A DNA stretch of 22,967 nt from positions 1 through 22,967 of the forward strand of contig JAUIEM010000130.1 in NCBI GenBank assembly GCA_030428695.1, in the 5' to 3' direction. Within the stretch, counting starts at the first letter, position 1. The number at the start of each line of letters is the position of its first letter. Source of the DNA: a bacterium. Its GTDB lineage: Bacteria > Planctomycetota > J058 > JAJDCP01. The notes under the pieces are model-generated. The model was not told the DNA's origin and did no database searches. It saw nothing but the letters and a program-made list of their open reading frames with translations. The translations under genes were made by a program, and so were the position numbers. This document shows, one piece after another, positions 1 through 11,109 of the stretch.

Positions 1-436
1 TCCCGTACATCATATCCCACTCGGTCAGGCCGGTGGGAGTGAAGGTCCCCGTGAACGGGGCGGTACCCGAAGCGATCGCGCCGTCTGCGGGCGTGAAGAA
101 GGCGTCCGCAGTGCTGGTGAACTTGGTGTCGGTGAAGTTGTCCGCCGACCCGCCGACGTCCTGGGCGAGGATCACCGCAGGTCCTGACGGGGGGGTCAGG
201 GTGATCAGGACGTCCGAGTCCCAGGTGTGCGTGACGTTGACGGTCACACGAATCTGGGTGATGTTTGTCGGCCCGCCGCTGACCACGATCGTGTCGGACG
301 GTCCGACAGCCGGGAAGTCGGGAATCGCCGCGCCCGGGCTGCTACTGAAAGACTGGCCAAAGGCCGGGCCACCGATCAACACGGCGAGAGCCACGACCAA
401 CAGGCGAGACGCAGGGTGTGACTGCGAAGTCTGCAT
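1..436 (-). CDS. Secreted protein with proprotein-convertase P-domain (partial, runs off left edge)
   Basis: This is the N-terminal 145 codons of a secreted protein; the gene continues beyond position 1. The start is the ATG at 436, preceded by GGAGAGA four bases upstream. A second ATG at 440 is in another frame that gives no sensible protein. Residues 1-28 form a signal peptide: Arg11, a hydrophobic run LLVVALAVLIG, then a small-residue cleavage area around AFGQ-S. From about residue 50 the sequence (ITQIRVTVNVTHTWDSDVLITL, followed by a PPSGPAVILAQ segment and a FTDTKFTSTA stretch) matches the jelly-roll P/Homo B domain, which normally lies C-terminal to subtilisin-like proteases or stands alone in surface proteins. 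Here it follows directly after the signal peptide, so a catalytic domain could only lie downstream, outside the window. The P-domain call is moderately sure. The substrate or role is unknown. Confidence 0.72.
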   Translation of the reverse strand, partial: MQTSQSHPASRLLVVALAVLIGGPAFGQSFSSSPGAAIPDFPAVGPSDTIVVSGGPTNITQIRVTVNVTHTWDSDVLITLTPPSGPAVILAQDVGGSADNFTDTKFTSTADAFFTPADGAIASGTAPFTGTFTPTGLTEWDMMYG

Positions 437-514
437 ACATTCTCTCCATCAAACCATGGCCAGCCGAGGCGACTCGGAAGACCGGAACATGTTGGGTGCA
501 GAACAGATTCCGCG

Positions 515-520
515 ATCATA
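515..520 (-). promoter_or_regulatory. Possible -10 element for the P-domain gene
   Basis: On the minus strand TATGAT lies about 80 bases upstream of the ATG at 436, in a 187-bp gap that is less GC-rich than its surroundings. No good -35 hexamer sits 16-18 bases upstream, so the call is tentative. The gap 437-623 also contains the short palindrome AGAAATTTCT at 544-553. I see no U-tract terminator for the upstream FG-GAP gene. Confidence 0.25.
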
Positions 521-623
521 GCGCAACCGGCAGACCCGCGTACAGAAATTTCTCTTCACTTGGCCGTTTCCTGCGTTGATTCTTCACGCGGGATGCCAGG
601 TGGGTTGAGCCTGCACTACACGC

Positions 624-2357
624 TCAGCGAGGCCACACCCGGGCGCCGGGCTCGAAAGGCTCGGCAGGACCCCCCTGACGCACCCGGAAGAAGCCAGGCC
701 CCAGCTCGCCGAGCGGCTGAAGCTCCCCACCCGGCCAGCGAACTTCGATCGCCGCCTTTTGTTGAGCCCCCAGGCCAATATGTACACGCAGGTCCGAGAC
801 GGACAGGTAGCTGGAAGCACCGCGCACCTCGCGGAGGAGCACCCGATCCCCGACCGTGGCGCGCACCCGCGAGCCGATCGCGCTGCGATTGGAGCCGACA
901 CCTTCGAGCCAGAGCACGACCGCGTCCCCCGCGAGTGTGCTGCGATTCAGGCCGACCTCCAGCGGACCTCCATTGTTGGAGAAAACCAGGTCGAGGGCGC
1001 CGTCACCGTCGAGATCCGCGCTGACCAGACCACGGCTGACGTGACGCTGTGCGAACAGGCTGCCCGCGCCATCGGACACGTCGACGAAGTGGCCCGCGCC
1101 GTCATTGACGAACACGGTGTTCTGCTGCTCGAAGCTGTCGCCGGGGGTGTACTCGGCGACGCTGCTCTCGACGTGTCCGTTGGCGGTGGCGAGGTCTTCG
1201 TCGCCGTCGTTGTCGGCGTCGAAGAACTCGATCCCGAACCCCAACCGTCGACGTGACGACGCGCCGACTCCGACCGCGTCTGCGACCTCGCGAAAGATGC
1301 CGGCGTTCTCCTGCTGGTAGATGCTCGTCACCTGGCGCTGGAAGTTCGTGCACGCGAGGTCGAGATCACCGTCGCCGTCGATGTCCGAGAGGTCCGAGCC
1401 CATGCCGGCCTCCTCCTCCCCGAGCAGACTGTAGGCGACCCCCGTCCGCTGCCCCTGGTCGTCGAAGCCCCCCCGCCCGTCGTTGAGCCAGAGGAGGTTG
1501 CGGGAGAGGTCGTTGGCGACGTACATGTCGACATCGCCGTCGCTGTCGATGTCGCCGCTGACCAGCGCGAGCCCGCGACCGTCCACGCCTCCTCGCAGGC
1601 GCTCGCTGGCCTCGACGAAGCGGCCGTCTCCCGCGTTGAGGAACAGCCGGTCGGGGAGGGGCGGGAAGTTGATCGGATGGCAGTAGATGCGCACGCCCAT
1701 CGCGTAGCAGGGATCGACACGGGCCGGGTCGTAGACCACGTACTGTGCCACGTAGAGGTCGAGATCGCCGTCGAGGTCGACATCGAGGAAGGAGGCGCTC
1801 GAGCTCCACGGCAGATCCGCCTGCGCGAGCCCGGAGCCGGCGGTGATGTCGGCGAAGCGGTCGCCCTGGTTCCGGTACAGGCGCACCCCCCCGCCGTAGC
1901 TGGTCAGGAGCAGGTCGTTCCAGCCATCGTTGTCGACATCGCCGACAGCGACCCCCATCCCATAGCCGTGCCCGACGACCCCCCAGGCCTCCGACACGTC
2001 GCGGAAGCTCCCCTTCCCATCGTTGAGGAACAGCCGGTCACGGGCTTCCGCAGAGCGCCCTTGCGCGCCGATCGCCCCCGAGCTCACGACGTACACATCC
2101 GGGGCGCCGTCGCGGTTGAAGTCGCACACGGCGAGCCCCGACCCCATCGTCTCCGGCAGGTGCTTGTCGTCCGTCCTGCCCGCGACGTGCTCGAAGCGAA
2201 GCCCGCAGGCCGCCGCTGCCTCGTCGAAGCGAAGGTGGGTCGCGAGCGCTGGCGGAGCTGGCTCCGCGGGGGTCCCGGGCGGCGCCTCCCGGAGCAGCCA
2301 CCAAGCTCCGGCTCCGATGGCGAGCAGCGCGAGCCCGACTCCGATCCTTCGCATCAT
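624..2357 (-). CDS. FG-GAP/VCBS repeat protein with ASPIC/UnbV C-terminal domain (CRTAC1-like)
   Basis: This 577-residue protein is probably exported and membrane-anchored. Residues 4-22 (RIGVGLALLAIGAGAWWLL) form a single hydrophobic signal or anchor segment. The body is a beta-propeller-type array of FG-GAP/VCBS repeats with at least seven calcium-loop motifs of the DxDxDGxxD type, for example DFNRDGAPD, DVDNDGWND, DVDLDGDLD, DIDSDGDVD, DIDGDGDLD, DADNDGDED and DLDGDGALD. The last 90 or so residues (GSNRSAIGSRVRATVG, HIGLGAQ and VRWPGG) match the ASPIC/UnbV domain. Such proteins are abundant in planctomycetes and are often encoded next to TPR proteins, as here; their molecular role is not settled. 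The start is the first of two adjacent ATGs and overlaps the stop of the TPR lipoprotein gene by 4 bp (ATGA), which implies translational coupling. Confidence 0.9.
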   Translation of the reverse strand: MMRRIGVGLALLAIGAGAWWLLREAPPGTPAEPAPPALATHLRFDEAAAACGLRFEHVAGRTDDKHLPETMGSGLAVCDFNRDGAPDVYVVSSGAIGAQGRSAEARDRLFLNDGKGSFRDVSEAWGVVGHGYGMGVAVGDVDNDGWNDLLLTSYGGGVRLYRNQGDRFADITAGSGLAQADLPWSSSASFLDVDLDGDLDLYVAQYVVYDPARVDPCYAMGVRIYCHPINFPPLPDRLFLNAGDGRFVEASERLRGGVDGRGLALVSGDIDSDGDVDMYVANDLSRNLLWLNDGRGGFDDQGQRTGVAYSLLGEEEAGMGSDLSDIDGDGDLDLACTNFQRQVTSIYQQENAGIFREVADAVGVGASSRRRLGFGIEFFDADNDGDEDLATANGHVESSVAEYTPGDSFEQQNTVFVNDGAGHFVDVSDGAGSLFAQRHVSRGLVSADLDGDGALDLVFSNNGGPLEVGLNRSTLAGDAVVLWLEGVGSNRSAIGSRVRATVGDRVLLREVRGASSYLSVSDLRVHIGLGAQQKAAIEVRWPGGELQPLGELGPGFFRVRQGGPAEPFEPGARVWPR

Positions 2358-3304
2358 CGCTGTCCTCCCCCGGACGCCCGCAGCGCCTCGATCTGCTCGC
2401 GTACCCGCTGCGCCGACGGCTCCCGACCCGTGCGGACGAGCACCTCGACGAGATACTCGAGGAGCACGATCCTGTCCCGGCCCCGCGCGACGTCGAGGCC
2501 GCGCTGGATCGCCTCCTCACAGCCTCGCATGTCTCCGGCGGACCAGGTCCGCTGCACGTCGCGCTGGGCCGAGGCCAGGGTCGCGGCGCGTCGCCGCTCG
2601 GCCTCCCCCGCGTCCTGGATCTGCTGCATGCGCGCGAACTCCGCCTCGGCCGCCGCCTCCTCCCCCCTGGCGGTCAGCACGCTGCCGAGCGCGTGGGATG
2701 CGACGAGCTGGGTCGGCTGCGCGGCGACCGCCTCGCGCGCCCGCTCCAGCGCCTCGTCCAGCTCGCCCGCGTAGAGGTGCAGGAGGGCACGGAGCGCGAG
2801 GACGTCGGCGTAGCCGCGCTGCAGGATCCCTTCCCACGCCTCGTCGAAGTGCCCCGCGGCCTCTGGATGCCGCCCGAGGTGGAAGGCGTTGTAGCCCGCC
2901 AACCACGACAGCTCGGGGTCTCGGGGGCGCGCCGCGAGCAGGGCGATCGCGCGCTCGTACGCCGCGGCGAAGCGCTTCGCGGACGTCAGCGCCTGGACGA
3001 GCAGGACGCGCTCCTGGGGCTCGAGCGCCGCCTCCCGCGCCAGCAGGAGCTCGCTGAAGAGCTGATAGTTCTCGCGGCGCAGGTACTCCTGCTCGAGCCG
3101 TGTGCGCACCCGCCGGGAGTCGGGGAAGCGCTCCTGCAGACCCCGCAACCCGGCCAGCTCGGCGGCGGTCAACTCCCGACGGCTGGACTCGATCTCCGTG
3201 AACATCGCGAAGTCCCGATCGTCCTCGAGCCGCGCGGGGGCCTCCGCCTCGCCGCAGCCCAGCACGACGAGCACGGTGAGCGCGCCCGCGATCCCCGCTC
3301 TCAT
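2354..3304 (-). CDS. TPR-containing lipoprotein
   Basis: This is a 316-residue predicted lipoprotein. The short signal peptide ends in a lipobox (VVLGC) with Cys17 as the lipidation site. The rest is Ala/Leu/Arg/Glu-rich and helical, with tetratricopeptide-like helix pairs. These include a segment around residues 110-150 with LAARPRDPELSWLAGYNAF and a later one with HLYAGELDEALERAREAVA. TPR arrays mediate protein-protein contacts. The start at 3304 is chosen because it gives the lipobox and forms an ATGA overlap with the lipB stop; the open frame extends further upstream into lipB without a signal sequence. The stop overlaps the downstream FG-GAP gene, so the two products are probably made together and may work together in the cell envelope. 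Confidence 0.85.
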   Translation of the reverse strand: MRAGIAGALTVLVVLGCGEAEAPARLEDDRDFAMFTEIESSRRELTAAELAGLRGLQERFPDSRRVRTRLEQEYLRRENYQLFSELLLAREAALEPQERVLLVQALTSAKRFAAAYERAIALLAARPRDPELSWLAGYNAFHLGRHPEAAGHFDEAWEGILQRGYADVLALRALLHLYAGELDEALERAREAVAAQPTQLVASHALGSVLTARGEEAAAEAEFARMQQIQDAGEAERRRAATLASAQRDVQRTWSAGDMRGCEEAIQRGLDVARGRDRIVLLEYLVEVLVRTGREPSAQRVREQIEALRASGGGQR

Positions 3305-3954
3305 GCTCCCTCCTTCCGCGCCTTCGGCGCCGGGGTGAAACGACCGAACACGTCGCGGAAGCGGGCGACCACCGCGGCCTTTCCCGCCTCCAGCCAGGGC
3401 CCCGCGCCTCGCAGCGCGCGCAGCGAGGTCATGTCCGCCGCGGTCAGCCCACAGGGCCGGATGCAGGCGAACTCCGCGGGGTCGTTGTCGAGGTTGAGGG
3501 CGAAGCCGTGCCAGCTGACCCAGCGGCGGACCGCGATGCCGATCGAGGCGATCTTGCCCCGGTCGGTCCACACCCCGGTCAGGCCCTCGCGGCGGAAGCT
3601 CGCGACGCCGAGGTCCTCGAGCGCGGCGATCAGCACCCCCTCGAGCTCGCGCAGGTAGCGGCGCAGGTCACGGCCGCGCTCGTCGAGGTGCACGATCGGA
3701 TAGCCGACGAGCTGCCCGGGGGCGTGGTAGGTCGCCTGGCCCCCGCGCTCGATCTCGACGACCGGGACCGTCGGATCGAGCACCGCGTCCGCCTTGCTGC
3801 TGCGCCCGAGGGTGATCACCCGCGGATGCTCGCACAACAGCAGGGTGTCGGGGATCCCGCCCGCGCGCCGCGCCGACAGCAGCTCCTGCTGGAGGATGTG
3901 GGCCGCGCGGTAGTCGAGCAGCCCCTCGTCGCGGACCGCGAGCGGACGGCTCAT
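3301..3954 (-). CDS. lipB: Octanoyl-[acyl-carrier protein]:protein N-octanoyltransferase LipB
   Basis: LipB transfers octanoate from acyl carrier protein to the lipoyl domains of 2-oxoacid dehydrogenase E2 subunits and of glycine cleavage H protein, the first step of lipoate assembly. The 217-residue length fits the family. The diagnostic RGGQATYHAPGQLVGY lies at residues 70-85. The catalytic Lys is K134 in GKIASIG and the catalytic Cys is C168 in IRPCGL, followed by the expected MTSL segment. The start at 3954 overlaps the lpdA stop by 4 bp (ATGA). An upstream in-frame ATG at 4083 would lie well inside lpdA and adds unrelated residues. Adjacency to lpdA makes sense, because E3 reoxidises the cofactor that LipB helps install. 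No lipA is visible in the window. Confidence 0.95.
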   Translation of the reverse strand: MSRPLAVRDEGLLDYRAAHILQQELLSARRAGGIPDTLLLCEHPRVITLGRSSKADAVLDPTVPVVEIERGGQATYHAPGQLVGYPIVHLDERGRDLRRYLRELEGVLIAALEDLGVASFRREGLTGVWTDRGKIASIGIAVRRWVSWHGFALNLDNDPAEFACIRPCGLTAADMTSLRALRGAGPWLEAGKAAVVARFRDVFGRFTPAPKARKEGA

Positions 3955-5330
3955 CGCTTCCGCGGGATGTGCACCGCCATGCCGTGGGCGGCCTCGGCGG
4001 CCTCCATCAGCGACTCGGAGATCGTCGGGTGGGGATGGACCGTCAGCCCGAGGTCCTGGACCTGTCCGCCCATCTCGAGGCACAGGCTGGCCTCCGCGAT
4101 CAGCTCGGCGGCGTGCGGACCGACGATGCCCGCGCCGACCAGGGTGTCGTCATCGGCCCGCGAGACCAGCTTGACCAGCCCGTCCGCCGCGCCCTGCGTC
4201 AGCGCCCGGCCCGAGGCGGCCAGCGGGAAGCGCCCGATGCGCACCTCGATGCCCTGCTCCTTCGCCTCGGCCTCGCTCAAGCCGACAGTCGCGATCTCGG
4301 GGACGGTGTAGACCGCCGCCGGCATCGCCCGCACGTCGTACAGCCCGTCCTTCCCGGCGATGCTGTTGGCGACCAGCAGCGCGTGCTTGGTCGCGCGGTG
4401 GGCGAGCAGCGGCCCGGCGACGACATCCCCGATCGCGTACACCCCATCCCCTGCGCGCAGGTGCTCGTCGACGTCGATGAAGCCGCGCCGGTCGGGGCTG
4501 ATGCCGACGGTGTCGAGGCCGAGCTCTTCGGTATTCGGCCGCCGGCCGACCGCGATCAGGATCGCCTCGGCGGCCAGCGTCAGCTCGCCCTTCGGTCCGG
4601 AGACCTGGAGGAACAGCTCGCCCTCGGCCCGTTCGAGCGCGCTCGCCCGGGTGTCGAGGAGGAACTTCACGCCCTCTTTCTCGAGCTTCTTCTGCAACAC
4701 CTTCGCCAGCTCGGGGTCGGTGCCGACCAGGATGCTGTCGAGGGCCTCGACCACCGTGACCTGGCTGCCGAGCCGCGCGTAGACCTGGCCGAGCTCGAGG
4801 CCGATCACCCCCCCACCGATCACGATCAGCCGGGGCGGCAGGCTGTGCAGCTCGAGGGCCTCGGTCGAGCTCCACACCCCCTCCTCGCCGAAGGGCAGGA
4901 AGGGCAGCTGGATCGGCCGCGAGCCGGTCGCGACCACGATGTTGCGGGTCTCGAGGGTGCGGTCGCCGACCTGGACCCGACCGGGTCCGACGATGCGCCC
5001 GCGGCCCTTGACCACGTCGACCGTCTGGCTCTTCAGCAGGCCGCCGACCCCGCGGGTCAGGCGCTTGACGATCTTGTCCTTCCAGCCCGCCAGCTTCTTC
5101 AGGTCGACCTCGACGTTCTGGAAGGTGATGCCCATCTCCGCCGCCTCGCGGGCGTTGGTCAGCACCTCCGCGGCGTGGATCAGGGCCTTCGAGGGGATGC
5201 AGCCGATGTTCAGACAGACGCCGCCGAGGTCCTTCTCCTCGACCACCGCCACCTTCTGCCCGAGCTGCCCGAGCCGCACGCCACAGGCGTAGCCGCCGGG
5301 GCCCGAGCCGATCACCACCGCGTCGTACAT
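3951..5330 (-). CDS. lpdA: Dihydrolipoyl dehydrogenase (E3)
   Basis: This 459-residue flavoprotein disulfide reductase reoxidises dihydrolipoamide on E2 or H protein with NAD+. The N-terminal FAD site GSGPGGYACG is at residues 8-17. The redox-active disulfide is in GGVCLNIGCIPSKAL near residues 36-50. The NAD site VIGGGVIGLELG is near residues 170-185. The second FAD motif is YAIGDV near residue 300. The C-terminal His-Glu dyad region HPHPTISE is near residue 435. All catalytic elements look intact. A strong ribosome binding site (GGGGAGG) lies about 7 bases before the ATG at 5330. The gene is 45 bp downstream of priA and overlaps lipB by 4 bp. Whether it serves pyruvate dehydrogenase, 2-oxoglutarate dehydrogenase or the glycine cleavage system cannot be told from this window. 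Confidence 0.96.
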   Translation of the reverse strand: MYDAVVIGSGPGGYACGVRLGQLGQKVAVVEEKDLGGVCLNIGCIPSKALIHAAEVLTNAREAAEMGITFQNVEVDLKKLAGWKDKIVKRLTRGVGGLLKSQTVDVVKGRGRIVGPGRVQVGDRTLETRNIVVATGSRPIQLPFLPFGEEGVWSSTEALELHSLPPRLIVIGGGVIGLELGQVYARLGSQVTVVEALDSILVGTDPELAKVLQKKLEKEGVKFLLDTRASALERAEGELFLQVSGPKGELTLAAEAILIAVGRRPNTEELGLDTVGISPDRRGFIDVDEHLRAGDGVYAIGDVVAGPLLAHRATKHALLVANSIAGKDGLYDVRAMPAAVYTVPEIATVGLSEAEAKEQGIEVRIGRFPLAASGRALTQGAADGLVKLVSRADDDTLVGAGIVGPHAAELIAEASLCLEMGGQVQDLGLTVHPHPTISESLMEAAEAAHGMAVHIPRKR

Positions 5331-5375
5331 CCTTCATCCTCCCCTGTGTGAGGCGCGCATGGTACCTCAAACGGG

Positions 5376-7837
<2,462 letters not shown>

Positions 7838-7841
<4 letters not shown>

Positions 7842-9430
7842 TCCTCCGCTTCCCAGCTTTGGCGGAGCAGCGCGGCCTCTTCGCGCAGCGCGTCGCGCTC
7901 CTCCGCGTCGAGCTCGACGCCGAAGCCCTGCTCGAGCGCGTCGAGCGCCTGCTCCTTGTCCCCGAGCGCGATCCAGGTCTGCGCGAGCAGCGTCCGCAGC
8001 GCTACGCTGTCGCCGGTCTTGCGCGCCTGCTCGAGGTACTCGAGGGCGGCGTCGGGGGCACCGCGCCGCAGGGCATTGTTCGCCCCGCTGAGCAGGACCT
8101 CCCCGTCGCTCCTGCCCGTCTCGTCGCCGAGCACGTAGCCGAAGCCGAGGCAGCACAGCACCGCGATCCCGACGATGCCGAAGCGCAGGCGCCGGAAGTG
8201 GCGCACCCAGCCCTGGCGGAAGCCGTCATCGGTCGCCGCGCGCTGCACGAAGTCGCGGCGGCGGTTGATCGAGAAGTGCCGCCAGGAGTTCTTGTCGTTC
8301 GAGCCTCCGGACACGTCGCCGACCGCGAGCAGCGTCTTCTGGTAGAGGTCCGGGTCGTCGACCAGGCTCAGCCCGACCAGGTCGGCCTCGAGCTCGAAGC
8401 GCCGGGAGAGGTAGCTGAACGTCACCAGCCAGACGAGCACGAAGGCGAGGAGGATGCCGAGCTCGATAAAGATGCTCGGGGGCACCTCGGCCCACTCGAG
8501 CAGATGGTCCAGCGGCAGCACGAGGAACAGGAAGGACATCACGTACAGGAGATAGAACAGCGCGTGCTTGCGCAGCACGTGCCCGAGCTCGTGGGCGAAG
8601 ACTGCGACGACCTGGTCGGTGCGCAGCGAGGTCAGCAGCCCGTCGGAGATGAACACCCAGCGCGACCAGCCGGTCGTCCCGGTGACGAAGGCGGTCGACA
8701 GGCGCGCGCCCTGCGTGTCCCAGAGCAGCACGCCGCGCAGGCGCACCCGCAGGCCCTTCGCCATCGCGAGCAGCTCGGAGCGCAGCGGCCCCTCGGGCAG
8801 GGCCCGGCTCGGGAAGACGTAGCGCAGCACCAGCGGGAAAAGGAGGTACATAGCGACGATCAGCACCGCGGCGGCGAGCACGTGCAGGCTCTCGAAGCAG
8901 TCGAGCAGCATGCGCAGACCCGGCTGCTCGAACAGCGACTCCCCGACGTACAGGGCCACGGCCAGGGCGGCGGTGGTGCCGACCACCCGCAGACGCAGGC
9001 CGGTGTACTGCACCATCGACGGCTTCGGCTGCCAGAAGAAGGTCGCGAGGCGGAAGGAGCCCGCCGCCGCCCCGATCGAGCCCGAGACGAAGGGCGTCAG
9101 CCACAGCGCCTCGCGCAGGCCGCTGATCCCGAAGCTGCTCTCGTTGACCGCCGAGATCCAGCCGAACACGCCGACCAGCAGCCCGAACAGCAGCAGGTCG
9201 AGGGAGCGGCACAGGCGCAGGAGGAAGACCCGCCGCCGCTCGAAGGCCTGGACCTTCTGCCCGGGCCGATGCAGCACGGCGCGGGTCGCCAGCCGCCCGC
9301 ACAGGAAGCCGAACAGCAGCACGACCAGCGGCGCGAGGACGAGCCAGCCGCCGATGTCGACCAGCGGTGCCTGCGGCAGCACCGCGATCAGCACGACCGC
9401 GAGGATCAGGCGGATGACATCGCCGAACAT
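7838..9430 (-). CDS. M48-family membrane zinc metalloprotease with C-terminal TPR-like tail
   Basis: This 530-residue integral membrane protease resembles the Ste24/HtpX (M48) group. Hydrophobic segments cover about residues 5-45, 75-95, 110-130, 150-163, 185-205, 290-310 and 320-342. The zinc site is HELGH at residues 280-284, with the third ligand in EAD at 348-350, as the family requires. A further hydrophobic segment near 425-440 (FGIVGIAVLCCLGFGYVLG) is followed by about 80 soluble residues with TPR-like repeats (NALRRGAPDAALEYLEQA, then AQTWIALGDKEQALDALEQ). That tail is not part of the basic M48 fold and may dock partners. M48 enzymes degrade or process membrane proteins. The gene lies 40 bp downstream of the small lipoprotein gene and ends in a 4-bp overlap with the possible priA TTG start. 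Confidence 0.88.
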
Positions 9431-9470
9431 GCAGTCCCGTCCTTCCGCCTGTTTCCGCCCCGGGCCTCGT

Positions 9471-9977
9471 TCAGGGGCGTCCGTGCAGCGCGCGCTGGTG
9501 CAGCGCGAGCAGCACGTGTTCGAACTTCGTGAACAGGACCTGCCCCGCGAGCGGCAGCCGGTCTTTGCGGATGGAGTAACGCTCGCCCGGCAGCTCGACC
9601 TCGACCGAGCGGGGAATCTCCAGGTCCGGATCGCCCGCCGTCAGCTCTCCCTCGAAGCTCCGCAGGTTGTCCTCGACGTACTGCACGAGCTCGCCCATCG
9701 TCTCGGGGCTGATCAGCCGCGACTGCGAGGTCGGCCGGTTCGTCCGTTCGCGCTGGCCGACGATCAGCTCCGAGCTGGTCGAGGTCTCGACCTGGTACAC
9801 GCCTTCGGGCAGCATGCTCGCGTCGCAGGCGAAGTTGATCGTGAACCGGAACTTGCTCCCGGTCTCATCCTCACTGACCGTGTGATAGACGATACGGCTC
9901 TGTTCGAGGGCGCGCGGGCTCGCGGTCGACGCGCATCCGATCAGCAGCGCCGCGCCGCACAGGGCGATCCACCTCAT
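9471..9977 (-). CDS. Small predicted lipoprotein of unknown function
   Basis: This 168-residue protein has a signal peptide ending in the lipobox LLIGC, with Cys15 as the lipid attachment site. I do not recognise the mature domain. It has beta-rich segments (FRFTINFACD, GVYQVETSTSSELIVGQ), a central helix (PETMGELVQYVEDNLRSF) and a C-terminal segment (RLPLAGQVLFTKFEHVLLALHQ). The ATG at 9977 overlaps the CobW-family gene stop by 4 bp, and the M48 protease gene follows after 40 bp. It is therefore probably co-transcribed with both, and is likely an outer-surface or periplasm-facing envelope protein. Confidence 0.75.
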   Translation of the reverse strand: MRWIALCGAALLIGCASTASPRALEQSRIVYHTVSEDETGSKFRFTINFACDASMLPEGVYQVETSTSSELIVGQRERTNRPTSQSRLISPETMGELVQYVEDNLRSFEGELTAGDPDLEIPRSVEVELPGERYSIRKDRLPLAGQVLFTKFEHVLLALHQRALHGRP

Positions 9978-10975
9978 GCTCCGACCTCCGACGGTTCCGC
10001 CCGCCGCTCCGGCGGACTCTCCGACCGCGCGCGCTGGCAGGCGAGGAAACCCTCGCGCAGCGCGGTCATCGGCAGGTCACGGCCGATCAGCACCAGGCGG
10101 GAGACCCGCTCGGCGCCCGCTTCCCAGACATCGCCCAGGCCGAGGTCGACCAGCTCGTGCACGCCCTGGACGAGCAGCCGGCGCTCCTGCCCGGCGAGCT
10201 CGAGGAAGCCCTTGTAGCGGTACAGCTCATCCCGGAAGGCCTTGATCATGCCCTTCAGCCAGCCGTTGAGCGCGACCGGGTCGAGGGGCAGCCGCGACTC
10301 GAGCACGAAGCTCTGCAGCATCTCGTCCTGCTTGTGATGATGGTGGTGGGCGACGGGCGGCGGCGGCTGGTCGAGCTCGTAGGCGTTGAGCTCGAGCAGC
10401 TCTTCGGCCGGCACCCGCGCCTCGCGGCAGGGCAGCACAGGGGCCTGGGGGTTGATGCTCGCCAGCCGCGCGGTCAGCCGCGCCAGGGCCGCCTCGCCGA
10501 CCAGGTCGCGCTTGTTGAGCAGCAGCCTGTCGCCGAAGGCGATCTGCTCGACCAGCTCGAGCTCGCTGTCGAGGTGCTTCTCGAGGTGGAAGGCGTCGAC
10601 GACCGTCACCACACCGTCGAGGCGGAAACGCTCGCTGACCGAGGGCTCGCCGAGGAAGGTGCGGACCAACGGCCCGGGCTCGGCGATGCCCGTCGTCTCG
10701 ACCAGCACCCGGTCGAAGCGCTCGGCCTGCAGGGCCAGCCGGGCGAGGGCCTCGACCAGGTCGGAGCGCACCGTGCAGCACAGGCAGCCATTGCTCAGCT
10801 CGACGATGCCGTCGTCGTTGGTCACCAGCAGCTCGTTGTCGACCCCGACCGCCCCGAACTCGTTGACGATCACCGCGAAGCGCACGCCGAGGGCGGCGCT
10901 GCTCGCGAGCAGGTGGTTGACCAGCGTGGTCTTGCCGGCGCCGAGGTAGCCGCTGACCAGCGTGACGGGAATCAC
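9974..10975 (-). CDS. CobW/COG0523-family GTPase (putative metallochaperone)
   Basis: This is a 333-residue G3E GTPase. The P-loop GYLGAGKT is at residues 9-16 and the metal-binding CxCC motif (GCLCC) at 63-67. The switch-like ETTGIAEP is at 93-100 and the NKRD guanine-specificity motif at 154-157. A His run (HHHHH, residues 210-214) lies after a proline-rich linker, typical of COG0523 proteins that buffer or deliver zinc or cobalt. The CobW C-terminal domain follows (YRYKGFLELAGQERRLLVQGVHE). The start is a GTG at 10975 with a GGAGAGGG ribosome binding site. Subfamilies cannot be separated by eye, and the lack of cobalamin genes makes a zinc role more likely than cobaltochelatase support. 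It heads the long minus-strand gene run and overlaps the lipoprotein gene by 4 bp. No Zur box was recognised. Confidence 0.88.
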   Translation of the reverse strand: MIPVTLVSGYLGAGKTTLVNHLLASSAALGVRFAVIVNEFGAVGVDNELLVTNDDGIVELSNGCLCCTVRSDLVEALARLALQAERFDRVLVETTGIAEPGPLVRTFLGEPSVSERFRLDGVVTVVDAFHLEKHLDSELELVEQIAFGDRLLLNKRDLVGEAALARLTARLASINPQAPVLPCREARVPAEELLELNAYELDQPPPPVAHHHHHKQDEMLQSFVLESRLPLDPVALNGWLKGMIKAFRDELYRYKGFLELAGQERRLLVQGVHELVDLGLGDVWEAGAERVSRLVLIGRDLPMTALREGFLACQRARSESPPERRAEPSEVGA

Positions 10976-11005
10976 GGACGTCCCTCTCCTTCGAGGTTCG
11001 GGGCC

Positions 11006-11034
11006 AGCTTAGCCGCGGCCGGGGTGGATGTAAA
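11006..11034 (-). promoter_or_regulatory. Possible sigma-70-type promoter for the CobW-to-FG-GAP gene run
   Basis: On the minus strand TTTACA (11034-11029) is followed after exactly 17 bases by TAAGCT (11011-11006). This predicts a start about 24 bases upstream of the GTG at 10975. The -35 hexamer is good (5/6) and the -10 fair (4/6). The site lies in the 134-bp gap between the divergent CobW and Uma2 genes, where a promoter is expected. Confidence 0.4.
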
Positions 11035-11109
11035 CCCGTCGGATGGCGCGCGACCGACGCCTTGACCCGCGCCGCGATGCCCGCCAACCTGCACCGCGGA
11101 GGACGAAGC